This document shows, in pieces, positions 1 through 8,401 of a stretch of DNA of 64,000 bases (position 1 is its first letter; every line of letters begins with the position of its first letter). Origin of the DNA: Pseudazoarcus sp963975885 (GTDB lineage: Bacteria; Pseudomonadota; Gammaproteobacteria; Burkholderiales; Rhodocyclaceae); contig CAXBIS010000003.1 in the NCBI GenBank assembly GCA_963975885.1, forward strand, positions 62,001 to 126,000. Direction: 5' to 3'. The notes beneath the pieces were generated by a model that was not told the origin of the DNA, searched no databases, and saw nothing but the letters and a program-made list of their open reading frames with translations. The translations under genes and the position numbers were made by a program.

Positions 1-1097
1 AGGCGCGTCTCGAATTGCGCCGCATCGAGATCAACGATGGCCGCGACAGCGAAGCCTATCGGAATGAGCTCGAACGCGTCGAGCTGCTCGATGTAGAGCT
101 GCAGCGCGAGTACCGGCAACTGCAGGAGCGAGCGGATTCGATCAAGGACGAGGACGCTCGCTACCGTATCGTGCTCGAGGAAGTCGGGGGGATGACCAAT
201 GAAACGCCGTTGTCGCAAATCGTGCGTTTCTATCCGGCGAACGACTTGTCCATTTTCGGCAAGCTGGGGGTATACCTTTCACGCTGGGCCGAGTTCCTGA
301 CCTCCGAGCCGCGCGAGGCGAACACCGAGGGCGGCATCCTGCCGGCGATTTTCGGTACGGTCACGATGACGCTGCTGATGGTTGTGGTCGTCGCGCCATT
401 CGGCGTGATCACGGCCTTGTACCTGCGTGAGTACGCCAAGCAGGGCAAGCTCGTTGCCATGGTGCGCATTGCGGTGAACAATCTCGCCGGAGTGCCATCC
501 ATCGTGTACGGCGTGTTCGGCCTGGGCTTCTTTGCCTATACCGTGGGCGGGTCGATCGACGCAATCTTCTATCCGGAGCGGCTGCCCAACCCGACCTTTG
601 GTACCGGCGGTATCCTGTGGGCGTCGCTGACCCTGGCCCTGCTGACGGTACCTGTCGTGATCGTGGCCTCGGAAGAGGCTTTGAGTGCGGTTCCGCGCTC
701 GATCCGTGAGGGGGCGCTGGCCTGCGGTGCGTCGAAGTGGCAGACCATTCGTACGATCGTGCTGCCGCACGCGATGCCCGGCGTGATGACGGGGCTGATC
801 CTGGCGATGGCGCGCGGCGCGGGCGAGGTTGCGCCGCTGATGCTGGTCGGCGTGGTCAAGCTCGCCCCGGAGCTTCCGATCGACGGATTCGCACCGTTCA
901 TCCACCTGGAACGCAGTTTCATGCACCTGGGCTTCCACATCTTCGACGTGGGCTTCCAGTCGCGCAACTCGGAAGCCGGCAAGCCGATGGTGTTCGTCAC
1001 TACCTTGCTGTTGCTGGGCCTCATCGTGCTGATGAATTCGTCGGCCATCTATATCCGCAACCGGCTGAAGAAGAAATTCGCCGGCAGTCAGTTCTGA
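1..1097 (+). CDS. pstA: Phosphate ABC transporter permease PstA (5' truncated by window edge)
   Basis: Inner-membrane permease subunit of the high-affinity phosphate importer PstSCAB. The reading frame is open to base 1 and a TTG at 15 is only an internal codon, so the true start lies upstream. The visible part is the long form of PstA: a charged, coiled-coil-like stretch (about residues 10-60), then a periplasmic segment and several hydrophobic helices. The cytoplasmic EAA loop that contacts the ATPase is visible as 'EEALSAVP...EGALACGASKWQT'. The gene is followed 19 bases later by pstB, so the two form one operon; pstS and pstC are expected to the left. Confidence 0.95.
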   Translation, partial: ARLELRRIEINDGRDSEAYRNELERVELLDVELQREYRQLQERADSIKDEDARYRIVLEEVGGMTNETPLSQIVRFYPANDLSIFGKLGVYLSRWAEFLTSEPREANTEGGILPAIFGTVTMTLLMVVVVAPFGVITALYLREYAKQGKLVAMVRIAVNNLAGVPSIVYGVFGLGFFAYTVGGSIDAIFYPERLPNPTFGTGGILWASLTLALLTVPVVIVASEEALSAVPRSIREGALACGASKWQTIRTIVLPHAMPGVMTGLILAMARGAGEVAPLMLVGVVKLAPELPIDGFAPFIHLERSFMHLGFHIFDVGFQSRNSEAGKPMVFVTTLLLLGLIVLMNSSAIYIRNRLKKKFAGSQF

Positions 1098-1116
1098 GCA
1101 TCGGGAGTCAATCAAC

Positions 1117-1953
1117 ATGAATACCGCCACCATCGAATCGCCCGAAGAACGCGCCGCCCACGAGGCGAAGACGGTTTATCACGTCGCCGAGTCGGGCCAG
1201 GGCGCGGCCATCTCGATCAAGGACTTCAATCTGTGGTACGGCGAGGTACAGGCGCTGTACGGAGTCGACATGGAGATCCAGCGCGGCATGGTCACTGCCC
1301 TGATCGGCCCGTCCGGCTGCGGAAAGTCGACCCTGCTGCGCTCGCTCAATCGGATGAATGACCTGATCGACACGCTGCGCATCCGTGGCGAGGTGCAGGT
1401 CAACAATCAGGACATCTACGCACCGGGGACCGACGTGATCGCGCTCAGGAAGCGCATGGGCATGGTTTTCCAGAAGCCCAACCCGTTCCCGAAGTCGATC
1501 TACGAGAACGTCGTATTTGCTCTGCGGGTCGAAGGCATCAGCGATCGCGCCATGCTCGACGAGGCCTGCGAGCGTGCGCTCAAGGGGGCGGCGCTGTGGA
1601 ACGAGGTGAAGGACCGCCTACAGGAGAGCGCGCTGGGCCTCTCCGGCGGGCAGCAGCAGCGCCTGTGCATTGCGCGCGCGATTGCGGCCGAGCCGGAGAT
1701 GCTGCTGATGGACGAGCCGTGCTCGGCGCTGGACCCGATCGCCACGGCCAAGGTCGAGGACCTCATCGGTGATCTGCGCGGGCAGTTCTCGATCGTAATC
1801 GTCACGCACTCGATGCAGCAGGCCGCGCGCGTGTCGGACAACACTGCCTTCATGTATCTGGGCAAGCTCGTCGAATACGGTTCGACCGACAAGGTGTTCA
1901 CGAATCCGCTCGATTCGCGCACCGAGGACTACATCACGGGCCGCTTCGGCTGA
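1117..1953 (+). CDS. pstB: Phosphate ABC transporter ATP-binding protein PstB
   Basis: ATPase that powers phosphate import through PstA/PstC at the inner membrane. Walker A GPSGCGKST lies at residues 64-72, the ABC signature LSGGQQQR starts at 175, and Walker B LLMDEP is at 196-201. The 278-residue protein is a little longer than usual because of about 30 extra N-terminal residues. A good ribosome site (GGGAG) precedes the ATG. It is the last gene of the operon: a strong terminator hairpin follows within 25 bases, and no phoU comes directly after it. Confidence 0.97.
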   Translation: MNTATIESPEERAAHEAKTVYHVAESGQGAAISIKDFNLWYGEVQALYGVDMEIQRGMVTALIGPSGCGKSTLLRSLNRMNDLIDTLRIRGEVQVNNQDIYAPGTDVIALRKRMGMVFQKPNPFPKSIYENVVFALRVEGISDRAMLDEACERALKGAALWNEVKDRLQESALGLSGGQQQRLCIARAIAAEPEMLLMDEPCSALDPIATAKVEDLIGDLRGQFSIVIVTHSMQQAARVSDNTAFMYLGKLVEYGSTDKVFTNPLDSRTEDYITGRFG

Positions 1954-1972
1954 GGGTTTCCGACGATGTCTG

Positions 1973-1998
1973 AAGGGCGGCGAAGGGCCGCCCTTTTT
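1973..1998 (+). terminator. Intrinsic terminator after pstB
   Basis: A 9-bp stem (AAGGGCGGC paired with GCCGCCCTT, five-base loop) runs straight into a T tract. It ends the pst operon before tpiA. Confidence 0.9.
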
Positions 1999-2019
1999 GC
2001 GCTTGTCGCGGCGCGCGCT

Positions 2020-2048
2020 TTACGCTGTCGAAGGCGGCAAGGTAGAAT
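2020..2048 (+). promoter_or_regulatory. Possible promoter for tpiA
   Basis: A -10 hexamer TAGAAT (2043-2048) lies 24 bases before the tpiA ATG and just after the pst terminator. The matching -35 at 17-bp spacing (TTACGC) is poor, so the call rests mainly on the -10 and the position. Confidence 0.45.
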
Positions 2049-2072
2049 GGAATATTTCCCGAATCGCGCCGA

Positions 2073-2828
2073 ATGAACCAGAAACTCGTTGTCGGCAACT
2101 GGAAGATGAACGGCCGACTTGCCGACAACCGGGAACGTCTGGGCGCATTGCGCTCGCGCGTGCCGGATGGTGTCGAAGTTGCCGTGTGTGCGCCGTTTCC
2201 TTACCTGGCGCAAGTCTTCGATCTCGTTGCGGGTTCGCGCCTGGAGTGCGGCGCGCAGGACGTGAGCGAATTCGCCGATGGTGCCTGCACCGGCCAGGTC
2301 AGTGCAGGCATGCTTGTTGAGTTCGGCTGTCGTTATGCGATTGTCGGCCATTCCGAGCGGCGCAGTCTGGCCGGCGAGGATGACGCAACAGTCGCCCGCA
2401 AGGCAGCCGCGGCTCTCGATGCGGGAGTCGTGCCGATCGCATGCATCGGCGAGACTGCCGGAGAGCGTGACGCAGATCGGGTCGAGGCGGTGTTGCGCCG
2501 CCAGCTCGATGCGTTCGATTGCCCGTCACTGGCCTCGCGGCTCGATGCGCTCGTGCTGGCCTACGAACCGGTGTGGGCCATTGGTACGGGGCGCGTCGCC
2601 TCGCCCGAGCAGGTTGCGCAGGTGCTCGGCCTGGTGCGCGCATGGCTGACCGAGCGCGTTGCGCAGCCCAAGCGTGTGCGCATCCTCTACGGCGGCAGCG
2701 TGCGGGCCGACAACGCCGCAGCGTTGTTCGATCTGCAGGACGTGGACGGGGCGCTCGTCGGTGGCGCGTCGCTGGACGCGGAAGAATTTGCGGCGATTTG
2801 CCGGGCAGCAGCCCCGGCATCGCCTTGA
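2073..2828 (+). CDS. tpiA: Triosephosphate isomerase
   Basis: Cytosolic glycolytic enzyme interconverting dihydroxyacetone phosphate and glyceraldehyde 3-phosphate. All catalytic elements are visible: the NWKMN substrate lysine (K11), H93 in the GHSERR motif, E165 in the AYEPVWAIGTG loop, and the C-terminal YGGSV phosphate-binding motif. Length (251 residues) is normal for a TIM barrel. secG begins 26 bases downstream on the same strand, a common proteobacterial pairing. Confidence 0.98.
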   Translation: MNQKLVVGNWKMNGRLADNRERLGALRSRVPDGVEVAVCAPFPYLAQVFDLVAGSRLECGAQDVSEFADGACTGQVSAGMLVEFGCRYAIVGHSERRSLAGEDDATVARKAAAALDAGVVPIACIGETAGERDADRVEAVLRRQLDAFDCPSLASRLDALVLAYEPVWAIGTGRVASPEQVAQVLGLVRAWLTERVAQPKRVRILYGGSVRADNAAALFDLQDVDGALVGGASLDAEEFAAICRAAAPASP

Positions 2829-2854
2829 CGGTTTTGACTGGGAGTGACGAATAC

Positions 2855-3274
2855 ATGGGTGATTACCTGTTCTCCGTCGTGCTGACGATCCACGTGGTGG
2901 TCGGCATCTGCACGGTTGGTCTGGTGCTGATGCAGCATGGCAAGGGCGCCGACGCCGGTGCCGCGTTCGGCGGTGGTGGCGGCGGCGGTGGCGGTGGGGG
3001 CGCCGGCAGCGTGTTCGGCTCGTCCGGTTCGGCCAACTTTCTGAGCCGCACGACGGCCGTGCTGGCAACGGCGTTCTTCATTACCAGCCTGGGGCTGGCC
3101 TATCTGGCGAGCAAACCCTCGCAGGCACCGGAGAGCGTCATGGACAGTGCCATTCCATCGCTTCAAAGCGATGTTCCGGTCGTGCCCTCGAGTGAGGCGC
3201 CGCCGGCCGCGCCGGGGGCCGCCGGTGACGTTCCGGTGCCGACGCAGGAGAGCACGCCTGCACAGGCCAATTAA
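2855..3274 (+). CDS. secG: Preprotein translocase subunit SecG
   Basis: Small inner-membrane subunit of SecYEG that assists protein export. The N-terminal helix (about residues 3-25) with the 'GLVLMQHGKGAD' motif and the second helix (about 67-87) after 'NFLSRTT' are typical. Two oddities are visible. An uninterrupted run of 11 glycines (bases 2969-3001) sits in the cytoplasmic loop, where most SecG proteins have a short Gly/Ser stretch. A proline/alanine-rich C-terminal tail extends the protein to 139 residues. ATG is preceded by GGAG. Confidence 0.95.
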   Translation: MGDYLFSVVLTIHVVVGICTVGLVLMQHGKGADAGAAFGGGGGGGGGGGAGSVFGSSGSANFLSRTTAVLATAFFITSLGLAYLASKPSQAPESVMDSAIPSLQSDVPVVPSSEAPPAAPGAAGDVPVPTQESTPAQAN

Positions 3275-3285
3275 GCGTTATCGGC

Positions 3286-3313
3286 TTGCGCACAGCGCCT
3301 GAATCCGTATAAT
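3286..3313 (+). promoter_or_regulatory. Promoter of tRNA-Leu(GAG)
   Basis: TTGCGC (3286-3291), 16-bp spacer, perfect TATAAT (3308-3313), followed by a G+C-rich discriminator (GCCCG). The tRNA begins 21 bases after the -10. This arrangement is typical of growth-rate-controlled stable-RNA promoters. Confidence 0.8.
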
Positions 3314-3334
3314 GCCCGTTCTTTCGAAGCCAGT

Positions 3335-3419
3335 GCCGACGTGGTGAAATTGGTAGACACGCCATCTTGAGGGGGTGGTGGCGCAAGCCGTGTGAGTTCG
3401 AGTCTCACCGTCGGCACCA
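3335..3419 (+). tRNA. leuU: tRNA-Leu (anticodon GAG)
   Basis: Acceptor stem GCCGACG pairs with CGTCGGC, discriminator A, encoded CCA at 3417-3419. The anticodon arm CCATC-TTGAGGG-GGTGG gives anticodon GAG. The long variable arm of a class II tRNA is present (GTGGCGCAAGCC region). This is the leuU isoacceptor, which also sits next to secG in E. coli. Confidence 0.97.
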
Positions 3420-3432
3420 ACTGATTCGATGC

Positions 3433-3458
3433 AATGCCCGCGTTCGCGGGCATTGTCA
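3433..3458 (+). terminator. Hairpin after tRNA-Leu
   Basis: AATGCCCG pairs with CGGGCATT around a six-base loop, followed by a short T-containing stretch. It probably ends the tRNA transcript; the T tract is weak, so read-through into the Nudix gene is possible. Confidence 0.6.
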
Positions 3459-3492
3459 TTTCTGCGGCAGCAAAACCGCATCGGAGGCGCAG

Positions 3493-4044
3493 ATGCGCAA
3501 CGAGAAGTCTGACGCACTGGAAGAGCGGACGCTCGATTCCGAGCAGGTGTTTCGCGGCGTGCTGCTTGACGTGCGGCGCGATCGTGTGCGCTTGCCCGAC
3601 GGCGCCGAATCGGTGCGCGAGTACATCCGTCATCCGGGCGCGGTGGTCGTCATCGCGCTGAACGAAGACGGTGGCATGGTGTTCGAGCGCCAGTTTCGCT
3701 ACCCGCTGGGGCGAGTCTTCCTGGAGCTGCCCGCCGGCAAGATCGATCTGGACGAGGATATCGAACTGTGCGCCCGGCGCGAGTTGCGCGAGGAGACTGG
3801 CTTCGAGGCCCGCGAATGGACTTACGTCGGTGTTTTCCACCCGTGCATCGGCTATTCGGACGAGCGCATCGAAGTCTTCGTCGCGCGCGGCCTTGAGCAG
3901 GTCGGCCGCGCACTCGACGACGGGGAGTTCCTCGAGGTATTCACCATGAGCGCCGACGAACTCGACGCCGCGGTGCGTGAAGGCCGCATCACCGACGGCA
4001 AGACCTTGTCGGCACTGTTCCTGGCGCGCGGCCACCTGGAGTGA
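3493..4044 (+). CDS. Nudix hydrolase, ADP-ribose pyrophosphatase type
   Basis: Likely hydrolyses ADP-ribose and related nucleotide sugars to AMP plus sugar phosphate in the cytosol. The complete Nudix box GX5EX7REUXEEXGU is present at residues 82-104 (starting AGKIDLDE, ending REETGF). The downstream 'GYSDERIEVF' stretch is typical of the NudF-like ADP-ribose branch. I chose the ATG at 3493 (183 residues) because the frame upstream runs into the tRNA gene. Substrate is inferred from family only. The stop overlaps the ATG of yigZ (TGATG), so the two are translationally coupled. Confidence 0.88.
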   Translation: MRNEKSDALEERTLDSEQVFRGVLLDVRRDRVRLPDGAESVREYIRHPGAVVVIALNEDGGMVFERQFRYPLGRVFLELPAGKIDLDEDIELCARRELREETGFEAREWTYVGVFHPCIGYSDERIEVFVARGLEQVGRALDDGEFLEVFTMSADELDAAVREGRITDGKTLSALFLARGHLE

Positions 4045-4637
4045 TGGCGAGCACGCTGGTCGCGCCCGCCTGCAGAGAACTGATCATCCGCAAGAGTCGT
4101 TTCATCTGCTGCGTCGAACCGATCGCCGACCGCGATGCGGCGCTCGTGCGCGTGGCTGCACTGCGCGTCGAACATCCTGGCGCGGCGCACGTGTGCTGGG
4201 CGCTGCTCGCCGGCGGTCAATCGGCGGCGGTCGATGATGGCGAACCGGGAGGCACGGCCGGACAGCCGATGCTGCGCGTGCTGCGCCATCACGATCTGGA
4301 CGGCGTGCTGGCCACCGTGGTGCGATACTTCGGCGGGGTCAAGCTCGGTGCCGGCGGTCTGGTGCGCGCCTACACCGATGCGGTCGCGCGCGCGCTCGAC
4401 GATGCGCACAAGATTCCGCTGCGCGCACGGAGGGTGGTCGAGTGCGAGATTCCGTACGAACTGGAAGGGCTGTTTCGCCGCGAGATCGAGCTTCTCGGCG
4501 CACGACTGGAGGCCGCCACGCATGGTGCCGCAGTGAGGTTGGCGGTGGCGGCGTATGTGGACGACCTGCCTGCGCTGCGCGCGCGTCTGGACGAGGCGGG
4601 GCAGGGACGTATCCGCTGGATAGCGGCCAGCGACTGA
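4044..4637 (+). CDS. yigZ: YigZ/IMPACT family protein
   Basis: Member of the conserved UPF0029/IMPACT family; the bacterial function is not firmly established, with nucleic-acid or ribosome-associated roles suggested. The family signature 'DDGEPGGTAGQPML' (about residues 70-83) and 'VRYFGGVKLGAGGLVRAY' are intact, and a C-terminal DUF1949-like domain follows. The ATG at 4044 overlaps the preceding stop codon; a GTG one codon earlier is possible. The gene converges tail to tail with glnD with no space between stops. Confidence 0.9.
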   Translation: MASTLVAPACRELIIRKSRFICCVEPIADRDAALVRVAALRVEHPGAAHVCWALLAGGQSAAVDDGEPGGTAGQPMLRVLRHHDLDGVLATVVRYFGGVKLGAGGLVRAYTDAVARALDDAHKIPLRARRVVECEIPYELEGLFRREIELLGARLEAATHGAAVRLAVAAYVDDLPALRARLDEAGQGRIRWIAASD

Positions 4638-7226
4638 TCAAACCTGCAGGGCGTCCTCGATCTCGCGCTGGAGTCGCACGGTTTTGCGCTCGTCGGCCAG
4701 GGGCTCACCGGAGAGCAGGAAGGTGTCCTCGATGCGCTCGCCCAGTGTCGTGATCTTTGCCGTATGCACGATGATGGCGTTGCGCGCGAGGATTTCGGCG
4801 ATCGCGAACAGCACGCCCGGTCGGTCGGCCGCGGTGATCGACAGAATGTGGTGACGGCCGGCGTCGTCGGGTCGGATCGAAACACCCGGCGTGACCGGGA
4901 AGTACTTCACGTGGCGCGACAGGCGTCCGCTGCCCGGCCCGTCGGGCGGGCTGTCGTCCTTCAGGCGTGTCTCGACCTCATGTTCGATGAGCGTGATCAC
5001 GTCCCGGTAGTTTCCACCTTCGCCCCCCGGATCCTGAAGTACGAAGCTATCGAGTGCATAGCCGTGTCGCGTGGTCTGCACCTTGGCCTCGAGAATCGAA
5101 AAGCCGAGGCGCCCGAACAGACCGGTGAGGTGCGCGAACAAGTCCTTGCGGTCGCGCGTAAACACCATGACCTGAACGCCCTGGTACTCGCTCGATACAC
5201 GGGCCTTGACGACCGGCTCCGCGCTGTCCGACCGGTGATAGAGCAAACGGGTGTGCCAGGCGATGTCGTCAGCCGAATTGCGCATGAAATACACCGCGTC
5301 GAGACGTGACCAGAGCTCGTCCTCGATGCCCGGGCGCAGGCCGTGGTAGCGCAGCAGGGAGCGCGCGTCGTCTTGCCGCTGGTCCAGCCCCAGGGCTTGT
5401 TGCGGCGTGGCGCCGCGCAGCAGGCGCTGCGTCGCGAAGAACAGATCTTCGAGCAGCTTGCCGCGCCAGCCGTTCCAGACCTTCGGGCTGGTGCCGCGAA
5501 TGTCGGCGTGGGTCAGCAGGTACAGCGCAATCAGCCGTCGCTCGCTGCCGACGATGTCGGCGAATCGGCGCACCACCTCGGGGTCGGAGGTGTCCTGCTT
5601 CTGGGCTACCTGCGACATCGTCAGGTGTTGTTCGACCAGCCACACGATGAGATCCGTATCCTCGTCGGACAGACCGTGACGCTGACAGAACTGGCGCGCA
5701 TCGGCCATGCCGAGCTTGGAATGGTCGCCGCCACGGCCCTTGGCGATATCGTGGAAAAGGGCTGCGATGTATAGCAGCCAATGACGCTCGAAGCCGAGCA
5801 TCAGCCGCGTCATCAGCGGATATTCGTGGGCATGCTTGCCCATCGTGAACTGGCGCACATTGCGCACCACCATCAGGATGTGCTGGTCCACGGTGTAGAC
5901 GTGGAACAGGTCGTGCTGCATCTGGCACACGATGCGGTGCCAGGCCGGCAGATAGCGCCCGAGGATGCCGTACTGATTCATGCGTCGCAGCTCGTGCACG
6001 ATGCCGCGCGGCTGTTGCAGGATCTCGAGGAACAGGCCGCGATTGATCGGATCGGCGCGGAACCTGGCATTGATCAGCCGACGGCTGGTCCACAACAGGC
6101 GTAGCGTGCGAGCCGTCATCCCCTTGAGTTCGGGGTTCTGCTGCATCAGCAGGAAGGCTTCGAGCAGGGCGGGCGGATGGCGTTCGAAGACCTCGTCGTC
6201 GACGACGTCAAGCAGGTCCGAGACCGCCTGAAAGCGGTCGTTGATCGGCCGCGCTTCGCCGCTCTGTTCCGGAAACAGCACGTTGGCGAAGTTCTGAAGC
6301 AGCAAGGTGTTGATTTGCGTGACCTTCTTCGCGGTCACGTAGTAGCGCTGCATCATCACTTCGGACGCGCGTTTGGCGGCAGTAGCCTCGAAGCCGAGTT
6401 CCTTCGCAAGGCTCTCCTGGTAGTCGAACAGCAGGCGGTCCTCGGCGCGCCCGGCCAGATAGTGCAGGCGGATGCGCACGTGTTGCAGGAAACGCTGGAT
6501 GTTGCGCAGCTCGCGCGCCTCGGCACCGGTGATCAGGCGCTTGCGCGCCAGATCACGCCAGTCGATCGCAAGATCCGAGGCGCGCGCGATCCAGCCGAGC
6601 ATCTGCAAGTCGCGCAGCCCGCCCGGACTTTCCTTGCAGTTGGGCTCGAGTGCGTAGGGTGTGTCGTTGAAGCGCGCGTGGCGTTGCTGCTGTTCGAGCG
6701 ACTTGGCCTTGAAGAAGGCGCGTGCATCGAGCCCGGTCCGATAACGCTCGCGCATGCGCTCAAACAACGTCGGGTCGCCGCGCAGCAGCCGTGCTTCGAG
6801 CAGGTTGGTCTGGATCGTGATGTCATCCTGCGCGGTCTCGACGCATTCGTCGATGGTGCGCACGCTCATGCCGATTTCCAGTCCGATGTCCCACAGGGCA
6901 CTGACGAAGTCCGAAATACGCTCTTCGAGCTCGCCGGTCGGCCGTGCTTCGAGCAGCACCATCAGGTCGACGTCCGAATGCAGGAAGAGCTCGCCACGCC
7001 CATAACCACCGACCGCGACGATGGTTGCCTCACGGGGTAACTCGGTGAGCGCGCATAGATCGGTGACGGCCTTGTCGACGAGTTGCGCTCGACCGCGCAG
7101 CAAAGCGGCGGACGATGTGCCGGCCTCGAAGTCATCGCGCAGGCTGCGACATCCGCTCTCGAGGCAATCGCGGATGGCAGTCAGCGCGCACTGGCGTGGT
7201 TCGCGGGCGAGGGCGGTGTCGAGCAT
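4638..7226 (-). CDS. glnD: [Protein-PII] uridylyltransferase / uridylyl-removing enzyme GlnD
   Basis: Cytosolic nitrogen sensor that uridylylates PII when glutamine is low and removes UMP when glutamine is high. Domains in order: a nucleotidyltransferase with GGYGRGEL (73-80) and catalytic D85/D87 in HSDVDL; a central PII-UTase region; an HD phosphohydrolase with HDIAKGRGGDH (near 480-490); and two C-terminal ACT domains for glutamine sensing. The 862-residue length is normal and both activities look intact. The start lies 3 bases downstream of the map stop, so map and glnD are one minus-strand unit. Confidence 0.97.
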   Translation of the reverse strand: MLDTALAREPRQCALTAIRDCLESGCRSLRDDFEAGTSSAALLRGRAQLVDKAVTDLCALTELPREATIVAVGGYGRGELFLHSDVDLMVLLEARPTGELEERISDFVSALWDIGLEIGMSVRTIDECVETAQDDITIQTNLLEARLLRGDPTLFERMRERYRTGLDARAFFKAKSLEQQQRHARFNDTPYALEPNCKESPGGLRDLQMLGWIARASDLAIDWRDLARKRLITGAEARELRNIQRFLQHVRIRLHYLAGRAEDRLLFDYQESLAKELGFEATAAKRASEVMMQRYYVTAKKVTQINTLLLQNFANVLFPEQSGEARPINDRFQAVSDLLDVVDDEVFERHPPALLEAFLLMQQNPELKGMTARTLRLLWTSRRLINARFRADPINRGLFLEILQQPRGIVHELRRMNQYGILGRYLPAWHRIVCQMQHDLFHVYTVDQHILMVVRNVRQFTMGKHAHEYPLMTRLMLGFERHWLLYIAALFHDIAKGRGGDHSKLGMADARQFCQRHGLSDEDTDLIVWLVEQHLTMSQVAQKQDTSDPEVVRRFADIVGSERRLIALYLLTHADIRGTSPKVWNGWRGKLLEDLFFATQRLLRGATPQQALGLDQRQDDARSLLRYHGLRPGIEDELWSRLDAVYFMRNSADDIAWHTRLLYHRSDSAEPVVKARVSSEYQGVQVMVFTRDRKDLFAHLTGLFGRLGFSILEAKVQTTRHGYALDSFVLQDPGGEGGNYRDVITLIEHEVETRLKDDSPPDGPGSGRLSRHVKYFPVTPGVSIRPDDAGRHHILSITAADRPGVLFAIAEILARNAIIVHTAKITTLGERIEDTFLLSGEPLADERKTVRLQREIEDALQV

Positions 7227-7229
7227 CGC

Positions 7230-8057
7230 TCAGTTCACGGTCGTGCGGGCGTCCACGATGGACGGAGCCGCGGGGCAGCCTTCCGATACGGTCAGCACTT
7301 CGTAGCCTTCTGGTGTGACGAGAACAGTGTGTTCCCACTGGGCCGACAGGCTACGGTCCTTGGTCACGATGGTCCAGCCGTCGGCAAGTTCCGAGATCGC
7401 GGCCTTGCCGGCGTTGATCATCGGCTCCACGGTGAAGATCATGCCGGCCTTCAGTTCCAGCCCGGTGCCGGGACGGCCGTAGTGCAGTATCTGCGGCTCC
7501 TCGTGGAAGGTCGAGCCAATGCCGTGTCCGCAGAATTCACGTACCACCGAGAAGCCGTTGCGCTCGGCGTAGCGCTGGATCGCATGCCCGATATCGCCCA
7601 GCCGTGCGCCGGGGCGGATCTCGGCGATACCCAGCCACATGCATTCGAAGGTCACGTGGCACAGTCGCCGCGCGAGAATGCTGCCAGCGGCTTCTCCGCC
7701 GACGATGAACATGCGGCTGGTGTCACCGTGGTATTGATCCTTGATCACGGTCACGTCAATGTTGAGAATGTCGCCCTTTTTCAGCGCCTTGTCGCCCGGA
7801 ATGCCGTGGCAGACCTGGTGATTGACCGAGGTGCATACCGATTTCGGGAACGGCGTGTAGCCCGGCGGGCAATAGTTGAGCGGCGCCGGCACCGTGCCCT
7901 GGACTTCGACCATGTACTCGTGGCATAAGCGGTCCAGTTCCCCGGTGGTGATGCCCGGTTTGACGTGCGGCGTGATGAAGTCGAGCACTTCGGCGCCGAG
8001 GCGGCCGGCGATGCGCATCTTCTCGATTTCTTCGGAGGTCTTGATCTTGACGGTCAT
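7230..8057 (-). CDS. map: Methionine aminopeptidase, type I
   Basis: Removes the initiator methionine from nascent proteins. The pita-bread fold motifs are clear: the metal-ligand segment 'DILNIDVTV.KDQYHGDTSR', 'GHGIGSTFHEEP' (His and flanking) and 'GMIFTVEPM' (Glu). The start at 8057 (MTVKIKTSEEIEKMR, 275 residues) matches the family; a longer open frame to 8240 adds an Arg-rich leader that crosses the rpsB promoter and was not accepted. It is divergent from rpsB, an arrangement conserved in many gammaproteobacteria. Confidence 0.97.
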   Translation of the reverse strand: MTVKIKTSEEIEKMRIAGRLGAEVLDFITPHVKPGITTGELDRLCHEYMVEVQGTVPAPLNYCPPGYTPFPKSVCTSVNHQVCHGIPGDKALKKGDILNIDVTVIKDQYHGDTSRMFIVGGEAAGSILARRLCHVTFECMWLGIAEIRPGARLGDIGHAIQRYAERNGFSVVREFCGHGIGSTFHEEPQILHYGRPGTGLELKAGMIFTVEPMINAGKAAISELADGWTIVTKDRSLSAQWEHTVLVTPEGYEVLTVSEGCPAAPSIVDARTTVN

Positions 8058-8219
8058 GGACTGGGGGCGCGTGCGCCGCAGGCTGGTTGCGACGCTTGCA
8101 GGAAAAGAGAGGGGAGCCCGCAGCATGCTGCGGGCGGGACGAACACCAAGGCTATCGCAAGCGGCCCCCTGGGGCAATTGCGCCGACGTGGGGCGCCTGC
8201 AAGTTTGCTTGCGCAATCC
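8058..8219. other. Divergent map/rpsB spacer with a 20-nt palindrome
   Basis: The spacer holds no convincing gene. Its main structure is a perfect 20-base inverted repeat at 8116-8135 (GCCCGCAGCA and its complement), which would form a hairpin in the map leader, and a smaller stem (GCAAG/CTTGC) near 8200. A clear map promoter could not be assigned. Confidence 0.6.
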
Positions 8220-8249
8220 TTGAGTACGAGCCCGGTTCACCGCTATAAT
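8220..8249 (+). promoter_or_regulatory. Promoter of the rpsB-tsf operon
   Basis: TTGAGT (8220-8225), 18-bp spacer, perfect TATAAT (8244-8249). It is the only strong sigma-70 match between map and rpsB and places the transcript start about 145 bases before the rpsB ATG. Confidence 0.85.
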
Positions 8250-8255
8250 CGCCGG

Positions 8256-8401
8256 CTTGACTGTGTTTCACGGTCAAAATCCACACGCCCGCGGGAAGGC
8301 CCATGGGGTCCGGTTCTTCGACTGCAGTCCGAAGGCCGGTGCAGAGGCCGATTTCATGACCGGTGGGCGGAGGTCAAAACCCTTTGAATCGGAGTACCAC
8401 A
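8256..8401 (+). promoter_or_regulatory. Long rpsB 5' leader, possible S2 autoregulatory element
   Basis: About 145 untranslated bases separate the promoter from rpsB. The leader begins with a stem (TTGAC paired with GTCAA near 8258-8278) and continues with G+C-rich potential stems up to the Shine-Dalgarno GGAG near 8391. In gammaproteobacteria the rpsB leader is a known target of repression by S2; here that role is inferred from length and position only. Confidence 0.5.

Noticed and set aside
3335..3419. tRNA-Leu 3' end as a phage attachment site
   Set aside because: No integrase, no repeat of the tRNA end and normal housekeeping genes follow.
8058..8240. N-terminal extension of map
   Set aside because: It would cross the rpsB promoter and encodes an Arg-rich stretch absent from the family.
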